DNA of 64,000 bases from Desmodus rotundus (lineage: Eukaryota; Chordata; Mammalia; Chiroptera; Phyllostomidae). The translations under genes and the position numbers were made by a program. Within the stretch, counting starts at the first letter, position 1; the number at the start of each line of letters is the position of its first letter. The notes below the pieces were generated by a model, which saw nothing but the letters and a program-made list of their open reading frames with translations, had not been told where the DNA came from and did no database searches. Positions 48,102-58,629 of this stretch are shown here, piece after piece. Location: assembly GCF_022682495.2 (NCBI RefSeq), contig NC_071389.1, positions 60,038,239 through 60,102,238 of the forward strand. The letters run 5' to 3'.

Positions 48102-48857
48102 TAGTTTTTTTAAATTTATTTTTAATTATATTTTTTTCATTACCATATATCCCCTTATACCCTCTTCAACCTCCACCTACCCCCTCCTTCTTGCAATCAC
48201 CACACTGTTGTCCATGTGCATGAGTCCTTTTTTTTCAGCTTGATCCCTCTACCCCACAACAGCACCCCCAAGAGCTCTCATCCTGCTCTCTATCTATGAG
48301 TCTGTTCCCATTTTGCTTGTTAGTTGAATTTGTTAGTTTGTTCATTAGGTTCCACATAAGAGTAAAATCATATGGTATTTTTCTTTCTCTGACTGGCTTA
48401 TTTCACTTAGCATAATGTTCTCCATGTCCATCCTGTTGCAAAGGGTAAAAATTTCTTCTTCTTATGACATAGTAGTATGCCTTGTGTAAATGTCTCAGAG
48501 TTGTTTTATCCACTCATATACTCATGGACACTTGGGCTGCTTCCAAATCTTGTCTACTGTAAATGATGCTGCAATAACACAGGTTCAACACAATCCCTCT
48601 CAAGATACCAATGATGTACTTCAGAGAACTAGAACAAATATTTCAAAAATGTATGTGGAATCACAAAAGACCCCCCAATAACCATTCTTGAGAGTGATGA
48701 ACAAAGCTGGAGGAATCATGCTACCTAATATCAAACTATATTATAAAGCCATAGTAATCAAAACAGCATGGTACTGGCATAAAAGCAGACACAGATCAAT
48801 GGGCCAGAATAGAGAGCCCAGAAATAAACCCACATCTTTACAGAAGCTATAGTTTTT
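48102..48857 (-). mobile_element. 5'-inverted (twin-primed) short LINE-1, antisense
   Basis: The left part (48110 to about 48583) is antisense LINE-1 3' UTR and late ORF2 (for instance 'gactggcttatttcacttagcataatg'). At about 48584 it switches to sense LINE-1 ORF2 text (AGAACTAGAACAAATATTTC; TACTGGCATAAAAGCAGACA), which ends near 48845. An 8-bp repeat TAGTTTTT lies at 48102-48109 and 48850-48857. It is the mirror image of the copy at 34.3-34.9 kb. Non-coding. Confidence 0.8.
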
Positions 48858-48941
48858 AATCCCATCACAGCTACATTTAACTGTTTGATTTGGCTGACCA
48901 CTTACCTTTATGAAGCACCAGTTTTTCTTACTAGAAAAATT

Positions 48942-49146
48942 GTCCCCCTGCTGGTGTGGCTCAGTGGATTGAGCGTCAGCCTGCAAAACAAAGGGTCGCC
49001 AGTTCTATTCCCAGTCAGGGCTCAGGCCTGGGTTGTGGGCCAGGTCCCCAGCAAGGGGTGCATGAAAGGCAACAACACATTGATGTTTCTCTCCCTCTCT
49101 TCTTCCCTCCTTTCCTTTCTTTCTAAAAATAAGTAAATAAAATCTT
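48942..49146 (+). mobile_element. VES SINE, full length, 10-bp TSD
   Basis: The head reads CTGCTGGTGTGGCTCAGTGG (A box region) and GTCGCCAGTTCTATTCCCAG (B box region; one unusual T in GTTCTATTCC). The VES body follows (GGCCTGGGTTGTGGGCCAGG), then the CT-rich stretch and an AAATAAAATC tail. TAGAAAAATT at 48932-48941 and 49147-49156 is a perfect target duplication. This is a bat-specific retroposon moved by LINE-1. Confidence 0.95.
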
Positions 49147-49156
49147 TAGAAAAATT

Positions 49157-49859
49157 ACCTCCCTCCCTCACAGTGTTGAGGAGAAGAAGCCCTGAAATAA
49201 ATATACAAAGCACATCATTTCTTTCTTCCTTTCTCTCTTTTTTCAAACTTTGGAAACAAAACCTGATCTTAGAGGAGCAAACATGATAAAAATGACATTT
49301 TTTATAGTACTTTCCATGCAATCATTGTGATTGTTGTTAAATGCTTCCACTTAATTATTAAAATAACTGCTAAATAATTATTACTATCTGTATGTTATAT
49401 ATCAGAAAATTGAGATTCAAAAAGTTTTACTAACTAGATCATATAATTATCTAACAGCATTTGCTAAGTGTTTACTGTTCTAGGCAGTAAGGTAAGGACA
49501 ATGGACACAAAAATGCTTGTGCTGGGTTTTTGACTTTTTAGAAGCCCCATCTAGTAAGAGTGAAAGGCAACACAGAAGTTCATATTCTTTCACTAGCCAA
49601 GGCCAGTAGAGCCAAAGCCCTCTGGCTCTTCTCACTACAGCAGCCTGAGTCTTACGTTCAGTAACAAGCTATCAACCTCATTCTCACACACTCTTAGAGT
49701 ATAGTATTTGTAGTATAGATCTGATGTTTTTTTCCTGGGACCCACCCTGTATTTGGCAGTGTATCTCCTCAGGATAATATGCCTCCCCAGACCACAGTGC
49801 TTCACCTTCCCCACAACATGTCACCTGGTTCCATCTTTTTCCTTGGTCTCACCCACTCG
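49157..49859. other. Mostly unique; weak antisense MIR at 49.35-49.49 kb
   Basis: 'tgctaagtgtttactgttctaggcagt' resembles the antisense MIR or L2 3' end, at low confidence. No gene recognised. Confidence 0.35.
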
Positions 49860-50000
49860 ATGCAAACATGCGTTGAGAACTTTCTATGTGTCAGGCCTTT
49901 TGCTATGCTTTTAGGATTAAATAGATATATGAGGATAAACAATAATAAAGTATTTTTGAAAAATTGCTGCTTTCCAGAGATTAGAATATAATAAGGGAAG
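49860..50000 (-). mobile_element. L2 LINE tail, antisense
   Basis: 'gttgagaactttctatgtgtcaggcctttt' and 'gctgctttccagagattagaat' match the antisense L2 3' terminal region. Confidence 0.45.
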
Positions 50001-50069
50001 ATTGTCATTGAATAGATGAGAGTGAACTGCTGTAGATACTGGGAGAGAGGTCTGTAACAGATGAAATGA

Positions 50070-50272
50070 GCCCTGGCTGGTGTGGCTCAGTGAATTGGGT
50101 GCCAGCCTGTGAGCTGAAATGTTGCCTGTTCGATTCCCAGTCAGGGCACATGCCTGGGTTGAGGACCAGGTCCCCAATAGGGGGCACACAAAAGGCAGCC
50201 ATACACTGCTGTTTCTTTCCCTTTCTCCCTCCCTTCCCTTCTCTCTAAAAATAAATAAAATCTTTTTTAAAA
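50070..50272 (+). mobile_element. VES SINE, full length, 11-bp TSD
   Basis: It starts GCCCTGGCTGGTGTGGCTCA with the A box, and the B box GTTCGATTCCC follows. The VES body (CATGCCTGGGTTGAGGACCA; GGTCCCCAATAGGGGGCACA), CT-rich stretch and A/T tail are complete. AGATGAAATGA occurs at 50059-50069 and 50273-50283, a perfect target duplication. This is the most typical VES copy in the window. Confidence 0.95.
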
Positions 50273-50283
50273 AGATGAAATGA

Positions 50284-50844
50284 AACATGAATAAAGCCTG
50301 GTCCATATTTTGTGCTTGGTATCTGGGTGGGCGGAGGTCAAAGATAAAGGATTAAATATCAACATGTTGTGACTGAGTTGATGTGGCATGGGAAAGGGTC
50401 ATACCTTAAGCTCAGGAGAACCATCTTTCATATACTGTATATACTATATACTGTATATAATATATATTTTTAAGTCAAATTTATATAGATGTCATTTGCA
50501 GCAATAGAAAGTTGGGTTTCCCAGGAAGAATGTCTAAAGAGAAAAGGGAGGGGACCAAGTAAGCCAAAACTTGGAGGAATGACACAGCTAAAGAAGAGAA
50601 AGGGGTGAACTCAGAGGCAGATGCCATCCTTACTAAGAGCATCCTCATCTGTGATTGACAGGTCAGACTTCACCAGTCTGCACATCCTTGCAAACAGCTT
50701 TATAACAGAGCCACATGCCAGAAAATACTTAAATAAAATCTATTCACAATACATTTAAATAAACTTGCTGAATTGGCATTTCAATTAGAAAATTTTATAA
50801 GGTTATTTTTATTAAAGCACATGAGAAAAGAATAGAGGAATGCA
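50284..50844. other. Unique sequence; AT palindromes at 50.43-50.47 kb
   Basis: Only a short AT-rich palindromic run ('atatactgtatatactatatactgtatata') stands out. Confidence 0.4.
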
Positions 50845-50886
50845 AAAATGTCCCTCATGGATGAATGGATACAGAAAATGAGATAT

Positions 50887-50914
50887 CACACACACACACA
50901 CACACACACACACA
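50887..50914. repeat. (CA)n microsatellite
   Basis: About 14 uninterrupted units within an old LINE-1 3' end. Confidence 0.95.
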
Positions 50915-51045
50915 TTATTCAGCTAAGAGAAAGAAGGAAATCTCGCTGTTTGTGACAACATGGATAGATCCTGAGGGCATTATGTTAAGTGAGATAAGGC
51001 AGACAAAGACAAGTACTTTAGTATCACCTGTGTGTGAGCTCTAAA

Positions 51046-51048
51046 AAA

Positions 51049-51087
<39 letters not shown>

Positions 51088-51088
51088 A
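51046..51088. repeat. (AAAT)n microsatellite
   Basis: About ten AAAT units within the old LINE-1 3' end. Confidence 0.95.
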
Positions 51089-51430
51089 AGCTGATTTCAG
51101 AGGTGGGGAGAATAAAATGTTGAATGCCAGGGGCTGGAGGCAAGAGGAGGAGAGAGGGTAATCAATGATTAGGTCAAAGGATACAAATTTTTAACTATAA
51201 GAATAAATTCTGAGAACCTCATGTACAGCATAGTAGCTATATTACTAATACAGTACTCTGTACATGACAGTTGCTAAGAGTACATCTTAAGCATTCACAC
51301 CACACACCAAAAGAGAAAGAGAACTCTGTGTGAAGGATGGGTTAATTATCTTGATCTCACTAATCACTCCCAAATATATTTGTATATCAAATCATTACTT
51401 TGTATGCTTTAAATATATACTTTCAATAAT

Positions 51431-54400
51431 TTTTTAAAAGCTTAAAAAATAAAATAAATTCACAAATTCAAGGCCATAACACATGTCCTAATGTCCATAA
51501 GAGCTCAGTTTATGCATTAAATGGTGATGTTTTATCTCATGGTGGTATCTTCAATGTTTCAGAAATACTACTAGATTTGCCTAGCTGTATAATTCTACAA
51601 CTGTTACCATCCGAGCACGCTCCTCATACAATTAACCTTTTCCCTTTCAAACCACCAGCATATTATAATAATATAGTGATCACTAATTTGCTTAATTTTA
51701 TTCTTAATTTATTTTGAGTAAATGTGTGAATCTTAAAAATATATATTATTCATTGTGTTTCTTATCTCTCAGTAATTAAAACAAATAATCTAATGATTAT
51801 AGTTTTTGCTATATTATTTGTTACTTTTAATTTGTTCGTGTTTTAAACTCTAACAAAGACATAGCCTTTGAGAGAGAATTGTAGAAAGGAGGCTGGTAGG
51901 TGTTTTAAAGATCACTTAATTAGAAGTTCATAGAATGCAATGCTCAGATATTAATTCCCAAGGCATAGTATTAGGGGAGTAGTAGGGTAAAGCGCAGTTT
52001 GTGGTCGAAGTAAGTTTGGAAAACCCTTTGTTACGTTAAAGAGAGTTCTTCACACTAGGACTTCTCAGAGCCTTTAATGTACTTGTTCTCATGGCAAATA
52101 CTTTAACAGAAGCTTACCTTAAATGCACTGATCAAAGAGTCAGGGAAGATACGACAAAACAACTGAGGTCAACAAGGATGTGACAGGGAGTGCCACGGTG
52201 GAGGAATGACTGGATCACTCACGTCAGAAAAGACGAAAAGCTTCAATAGAATAAAAACCTAGCTCAGGTGTGCAGCAGGAGCAAAATTTTTCTGCATTGC
52301 AAATACAGCCTATCTTTAACCCCTGGGAAGTTGCTACTTGGTTTATCAAAATGCATCTTGGTTTACACTATCCTTTCAAAGTAGAAGATTCTGGTCTCTT
52401 GTTTGTCACTGTATCTCTAGCGTATATATCAGAGGAATGCTGGCCAATTATTTATCAAATAGTTCAAATAGTGAATTAATGGTGGTAGAATGATAATAAC
52501 TAAAATAATATCATTTGGAGATTTGCCAGTGGTTGGCCCACATGCAGAAACCAAGGCTTCCAGGTGTTTCCTACTCCTGTCTCTATTCTAAGAGATTACA
52601 CTGAAGGGGTTCCCCACAGGAAAACTTTGCATAGCCTTGGCAACCCGCCATTGCACAGGAAGGCACAGCTGAAGGTGGTTATCAATGGGAAAACAATACA
52701 ATTTGAACAGAGGCTGACCATCCTTTGTGCAGTGTCTTCTTGCTTATTAAAGAATGCTTATTATAAACTTCACCATAATACTTGGGATTTTACATTAATA
52801 ATGCCACATGTGTGTAATTTTCAATTCTCTTCCAAACTGACTAACTCCATTAATCCTGAAAAAGGTGACATGTAGCCCATTGAAAAAAGGAGAATAAAAG
52901 CAGATCAGATGAATGATTTGCCCAAGGTCACAAAATTATTTTATAGAAGACCCAAGATTAGATCTCTGCCAGGCTTTATTCTGTAAAACATACAGAAGAG
53001 TGAATACTAATTCCATCTGGTTTGCAAAATCTCCCGACTTGTAACAAAATGGAAACTTTTTTAAAAAATTAACTTCTATAGAAAAAAAGTCAATTGTGAC
53101 TAATTCTCCCCAAATAATAAAACAATCATAAGGCCACATAAAAGTCATCTAAAAAAGCTTGGTGAAGAGAAGATCAAAGATGCTTATGTAAGGACAAGAT
53201 AGAAGCCAAGCTTCAGAATTCAAAGCTTTTGTGAGCTCTAATCATTTCGCTTGCCATTCATAAAATGTTAATCATTTTCTCTCCACTTTTTGATGTACAA
53301 TATTCAATCAATTGTAATGGAATATACGTGGATAGTGCTTGTAATAGACCCTAACCACAAAAGTGAAAATCTGGAAGTAGCGGCCTGTGGACAGCCCTGC
53401 CGCCTGGAGGGGAAAGTGGGCTTTTCCCTGCAAGTCCAGTTACTTTCAGAAAGGAAAAGAGAAATGGCCTTGTGATTGGTGCCATTTTCATTCCTTTCCT
53501 TCCAGGTTAAATGAAATAGGAGAATTCTCCCCTCTTTTCTACTCTAAAGTCGAAGGCAATGACTAGATTCATTGCTAGGAAATATATGTTTGTTTCCTTT
53601 TACAATTGACTTATAAATTCCATTATAAAGCCATATAGTATATAATATAAAAATACCCTGATGTGACTGTCTGGGAAGAGGCGTTTTACCAGGTTAATGA
53701 GATCTTTGAATCGTAGGTGGAGCTACAGCTTCATTACTGACCTACTTCTTCCGCCATTGCATACCAGCACAGAGAGCAGGCATTAAAACACCACGATTGA
53801 AAAATTCTTTAAAAGAGTGCATCTTGACAGATGAATACAAAACATTCACAAACTACTTAGCTAGTGAATTGTAAGCTTTTAGTAGAAAAAGAAAATTAAA
53901 GGCAGCATTTTTTCAAAGGATTGGTTGTATACAACCACTTGCTCATTTTTCCAGAGCATATTTACAAGCTTAACTATTTAAAAGTGTACTCATGTGTGGT
54001 TTTGTTCAAACAGTTAAACAACAAGCTTCTATTAAGAAAATATTTTGTTGCAGCAAAATAACTCTCAATTCCAAATTCTGTAAATGCAGAAGGTGGGTGG
54101 AGCTATTGATGGAAGGAAATGGGAAAAGACAGAAGAAAGATCATTTAAGTAATAGCAAAGGTTATACAAATTAGCAGCCACCTAAAAAATATTCATGTTC
54201 TACCCTACATTCCAGGAAACCTATAAAAACACCTACCATTAAAGACCCAGAAAATTTTCACAAAAACATTGGGTTTTTATAAAGAACAAAGAGAACCACA
54301 TCTCCTAAATTTCCTTCCTTGAAACATTTATGTAACAGCAGTTAGGAGTAGATATCAAGTTGTGAATAGTTTAGGCAGAAAATATCGGTATTGATATGAC

Positions 54401-55184
54401 TGAACACTGATTTATTACTGAGAGAATCCCTTGCCACAAAGAAACAATTGGTTCATCACCTGCCATGATGGGATGGGATCCAAAGCTAGAATATTTAAAC
54501 AATAGGACATGCAGACTGAGGACAGTAGATGATCAGGGCAGAGCAGAGATGTGATCCAGTGAGTCAATGAAACAACAGGTACCAATAAGTACCACCAAAA
54601 TAACGGTTGTCCAAAATCTTTATAATTTCATCTATATGTGTGATATTTGAGTGTATATTCAGTTCCTCTTGATTAATGTCATGTTGTGTCTTTTTAAAGC
54701 TTTTATTTGAAAAAAATTCCTGTCAATACTTATGAGAGAAAGGTACTGTTTATTAAAGAAAGAGCAAATCTAGCCAACATTTGTTATTTTTATCCTAGGA
54801 CCCTGAGTGAAAAATCACTTAGAGAATGATATATAATCAGGATCTATTGTTACTTGAGTGACTTCAGTCCAAAGTACTTTGGCAATTGTAAAATGTTGCA
54901 GACTCTACTTCATCATAAAGGCAGGAAAATAATTCTAGCTGTACAGGAGAAGCCATGACTACCAGTCCCTCACTTATTGGGCAGCTATGTCTCTATGGGA
55001 ACCTCACTTGTAATCTAAAACATTTTTTCATATATGTAAGAAGAAAGATAATTATTTTGTCTATCTTCTAGGACTACAGAGACTGAAATAATGCATTTGA
55101 CTGTAATTATTTTTCTTATTATCGATGTAAAAAATGACTCAAAAGTAGCTTTTTACAGTTTAAAAGTAACTTCAACTACTTTAT
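51431..55184. other. Unique sequence with one MIR relic
   Basis: One MIR fragment lies at 52880-52980. I recognise no other repeat and no gene in 3.7 kb, the longest repeat-poor stretch after the first 6 kb. The 103-codon frame at 52564-52875 has no recognisable domain. Confidence 0.4.
52880..52980 (-). repeat. MIR SINE fragment, antisense
   Basis: 'atgatttgcccaaggtcacaaaattatt' followed by 'agacccaagattagatctctgcc' matches the antisense MIR core. Confidence 0.6.
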
Positions 55185-55310
55185 CCCATTTAATTCTCAG
55201 ACCAAACCTCCGAGGCAGATTTTATTGTCCCCATTATTCAGATGAGGAAATGGAGTCACAGGGGTCAGCACATATGTCATATGATCAGGAAAATGAAGTG
55301 CCAGGAAGGA
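55185..55310 (-). repeat. MIR SINE fragment, antisense
   Basis: 'cccatttaattctcagaccaaacctccgaggcagattttattgtccccattattcagatgaggaaa' (55187-55251) is a clear antisense MIR core. Confidence 0.75.
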
Positions 55311-55387
55311 AATTCTGATTTTCTGGTGTTCCATACCACTATCTGCTATACCAGTCATTTTATCATAAATATTCTTGATTCCTTCTA

Positions 55388-56216
55388 CTTTACTGTGGGG
55401 GGTCTCCACCCGCAGGGCCCCTCCCAGCCTCCACAGATGAGAATAAGTCTACCAAGACATGACCTGCTTGGGGAGGAAAGGTAGCTGATCTCTCAAAGGA
55501 GAAGGGCCAAGAGCCTTTTCCTCAATGGGCTTTTATTGGGTTCAATTTGCACAGGAATATAGGTAAAGCTCATCAATCATTGTCAGGCAGTAAGGATCAA
55601 ACAATAGATAACAAAGAACTCTGAGGGCTTATTCTGAGTCAGGGTCAGTTAGCTAAAGGGCTATAAGACTTTGGGAAACAAACTCATTTCAGGTTTGGAC
55701 CCTTATCATTTAAATTGAGGGTATTAGTAAAGCAGGTTTCACAGGATTTTATGCATTCTTTTTTAGGCCCGATCACCCTGGGGAATCTGTCCTTTCCAGC
55801 ACAGGACTGCACCACCCTCTGTCATTGTTTCAGGCTTAAATCAGGTAGGGGCAGTAAGGCAGCCAAGAGATTAGGAGACTTCTTGCAGACAGAATGAGGA
55901 CTCAGGCTGTGTCAAAGCCAAGGGACAAGGGTCTATCACCCCCTTTTTCTATAGCCCTCCAAGTCCTTCCCTGTGTGCCTCCTCATGACCATGCCTGTCT
56001 TAGGTCATCCCTTCCTTGAGGAATCTTACCCATCATTGGCTAGCTGGTCAAGCTCAGGGCCTAGCAGGATAAAGTAAAGTGGGCAGAGGTGGCGCCCCTG
56101 CCAGGGAGATAAGCTTTGTCTCCTTAGTGATTTATGTTCCCAAGGTCTCTGACTCAGCCTTAGCCTTGGGGGTTTACAGCTTCTGAAACCAGGCAGGGCG
56201 GTTCCCAACACTTTAC
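55388..56216 (-). mobile_element. Solo ERV LTR, copy 2 (817 bp) with 6-bp TSD
   Basis: The LTR proper is 55394-56210, from TGTGGGGGG to GGTTCCCAACA. CTTTAC flanks it on both sides (55388-55393 and 56211-56216). A 6-bp duplication is typical of class II (betaretrovirus-like, ERVK) elements. The sense strand is minus: AATAAA lies at 55537-55532 on that strand, and a TATA-like CATAAAAT lies upstream near 55750. No retroviral coding sequence adjoins. The intact duplication shows it arose from one provirus by LTR-LTR recombination. It is the same family and orientation as 29306-30128. Confidence 0.92.
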
Positions 56217-57384
56217 AGAGTCAACAAGGAATGCTAGTCATCCCATCTCTACTTGAATAGCTCTGCTTTAATAACAATGGGGAAAACCTTACCTACTGAG
56301 AAAATTTAATTTTTCCATACTTTCGATACTTTCATTTTTAGAGAGGTCTTCACCATGATCCAAAATCCACCTCTTTATAATTTTCACTTATTATTTTTCT
56401 ATTTCTGTTCTCCTAAAATGTGCAACATAAATTAAATTCCTTTTCAAGTAACTTTCTAGTTACTTCACACTCTTGTCTGTTTTGTAGAAACTAATTCTTT
56501 CCAAAATACTCAAAATTTTTAGTTTCTAGTAACCCTCATCGTCATGATTTTTCTAACAGGAAACACATTAAATGTCAAAGAGACCATTTCTCTTGTGTCT
56601 AGTGCTTATACCATTGCCTTTGATTTTATAATTACTCACCTATTTTTTTTCTAGTAGATTATCTGAGGGAGGGAAGATGTCGTCACAACCCAATCATCTC
56701 TGTTTGTTTGTTTCCCTATGTTACATGCCTAACACAGACCTTGGCATATAAAACCCTTAATAGTAAAATGTAAAACTAGTACACTACAATGTTAATTAAA
56801 TTTAATGCTATTAGGCTACAGCCCCAAAGCTGATATTTAATGATAGACAGTCTAGAGTAAAACAGGGTGCAATTCAAGTCGATCATGTTATTTAATCAAT
56901 GATTTGCTATGATATAACAAAAGGCTCGTGATGTGCAAAGGGGGGGGAGACATGGCCCCCCAAAGTTGATGGTAGGATCTAAAGGAACTTTACCTGAGAG
57001 GTGACAGGTCATCAGTTATTCAATCTAGAATTTAAAATAAATATGCTTCCACACAAAGCAGGAGTAGTAAGAGACTAATTCACCTTTGGACGGGGTTATG
57101 AAAGGTTTGGATATCCTAACAGATCAGGACTTTAGCGGTATTTCTGGATTTCCAGGATTTCTGGAAAAGGTTGAATGATCAAATCTGTAGTTTATAATAT
57201 CAGCCCATAGGCCAAGAAGTCCATTGTATTTCCTAGCTGCTCTGAAGACAAGTGATGAACACTTGCACAAGAGCACTGGCATTCTGATGGCAGACAGGTG
57301 TCAAAGCACCTGGCATGAATAAAGGGGAGAGGAGGTGCTAATGCACCTTCCACACAGATTAAGAACGCACACCAAATAAAGGAA
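56217..57384. other. Mostly unique; possible L2 tail near 56.65-56.77 kb
   Basis: 'cctaacacagaccttggcatat' near 56730 is reminiscent of the sense L2 end, at low confidence. A run of G residues lies at 56941-56948. Confidence 0.35.
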
Positions 57385-57520
57385 GAACTCTATTCATCTA
57401 TTCATACACTTATTTAACAAATATTTATTAAATTTTATTATAATCATGGTCCCTGTCCTCATGTAGCTCACAGTCTAATGGGGCTAGGGGGTATTACCAT
57501 TTAATGGGAATAAAAATAAG
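57385..57520 (-). mobile_element. L2 LINE tail, antisense
   Basis: 'cacttatttaacaaatatttattaaa', then 'catggtccctgtcctcatgtagctcacagtctaatgggg' follow the antisense L2 3' end. Confidence 0.6.
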
Positions 57521-58448
57521 GTGGAATCAGGTATAAACAGGGCCAACTACACTGCAGGAAGTACAGTCACACAGGGCCATATGCTCAGGAGGGCCAACCT
57601 CTTAAAGTTTAAAATCCTGCAATGGCTGGTTTGAAATGTTTAATACTTTTATGATTGAATTTGTGCTTTGTAAATAAACTTCAATGGAACAATGAAACTT
57701 GTGTCAGCTTATGCTCAGGCTGGCCTCTCACCCCCTTCCCCACCTCTTCAGAAGAGTTCTTTGTCCCCTTCTTCCTTCCTCCCTGGCTGCCTAGCCACTG
57801 GTACCTTCCACTGATGTGGACCCTAGGTCTCAATCACTGACAGAGGTCTGTGTTCGCCATTGCCTCCAGGGGGCGCCTGTGAGTGAAAAGAAGGAGAATT
57901 GAGTTGATGCACGTACCTGAAGGCATTTAGGTGAGAGGGGAGGTGTGGTGTGTGTGTATGTGTAAGCAGCATGAGTCCCTGCCTCAGGCTTATAGTGCCA
58001 TAGCAGGCATAAGAGTTTACTCATGCAAAGGAGAGGATAAAGTTCCAAAAAGAGGAAAGTGCAACTGTCAAATCAGCGCAGAAAGTATTCCAGAAACTAA
58101 GGAAGTTGAGTGTGATGGGAGTGGGAATGGTGAGAATGAAAAGGAGGACGAACGACAAGTCTCAGCGAGGAGGTGGGTATCGGCGCTACACAACAGAAAG
58201 ATTCGAAAAGAAACCGGAGCAAGGATAAGATTTTTTTTTAAATGTGTTTTCTCCCAGTGTTAGCTACTTTTAAGACAAATCTTAACTACTCTGTACATGT
58301 ACAATTAATTTTTGACCTTTAAGTATGTGACCTTACAGTAGTCTCTGTAAAATGTTATTTTATTGGAATTAGCCCATTGTTCTCCTTTATCAAATGTACA
58401 TCCTGAATTCTCATCGCTTCTTAAGGTGATGAGCAGGAGCTCTTCTTC
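57521..58448. other. Possible unassigned repeat at 57.54-57.72 kb; otherwise unique
   Basis: 'cagggccaactacactgcaggaagtacagtcac' and the text after it look like a repeat, but I could not identify ends or a family. The 110-codon frame at 57931-58263 has no recognisable domain. Confidence 0.3.
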
Positions 58449-58629
58449 CTGCCTTCAAAAGGGTCACCAGTTCGATTTCCTGTCAGGGCACATGCCTGGG
58501 TTGCAGGCCAGGTCCCCAGTAGGGGGCATGCAGGAGGCAAGCACACATTAAAGTTTCTCTCCTTCTCTCCCTCCTTTCCCCACTCTAAAAATAAATAAAA
58601 TCTTTTTTAAAAAATCTTTTTTAAAAAGT
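58449..58629 (+). mobile_element. 5'-truncated VES SINE
   Basis: The match begins within the tRNA part at CCTGCCTTCAAAAGGGTCAC, just before the B box (GTTCGATTTCC). It continues with the VES body (CATGCCTGGGTTGCAGGCCA) and CT-rich stretch. The tail unit AAATCTTTTTTAAAA is duplicated at the 3' end. The A box is missing, so it lacks a complete pol III promoter. No clear target duplication. Confidence 0.85.

Larger units (their letters stand above)
50845..51430 (+). mobile_element. Older LINE-1 (L1MA-type) 3' end, sense
   Basis: 'atggatgaatggatacagaaaatg', then 'gacaacatggatagatcctgagggcattatg', then 'gggtaatcaatgattaggtcaaagg' and 'ataagaataaattctgagaacctcatgtacagcatagtagctat' follow the sense 3' end of L1MA-type elements. 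Two internal microsatellites have expanded: CA at 50887-50914 and AAAT at 51046-51088. Confidence 0.7.

Noticed and set aside
29306..56210. A complete provirus bounded by two LTRs
   Set aside because: The interval is 26 kb, has no gag, pol or env text, and holds unrelated older repeats; one LTR has its own 6-bp duplication.
57540..57720. Possible transposon beginning CAGGGCC
   Set aside because: No complementary right end or flanking duplication could be located.
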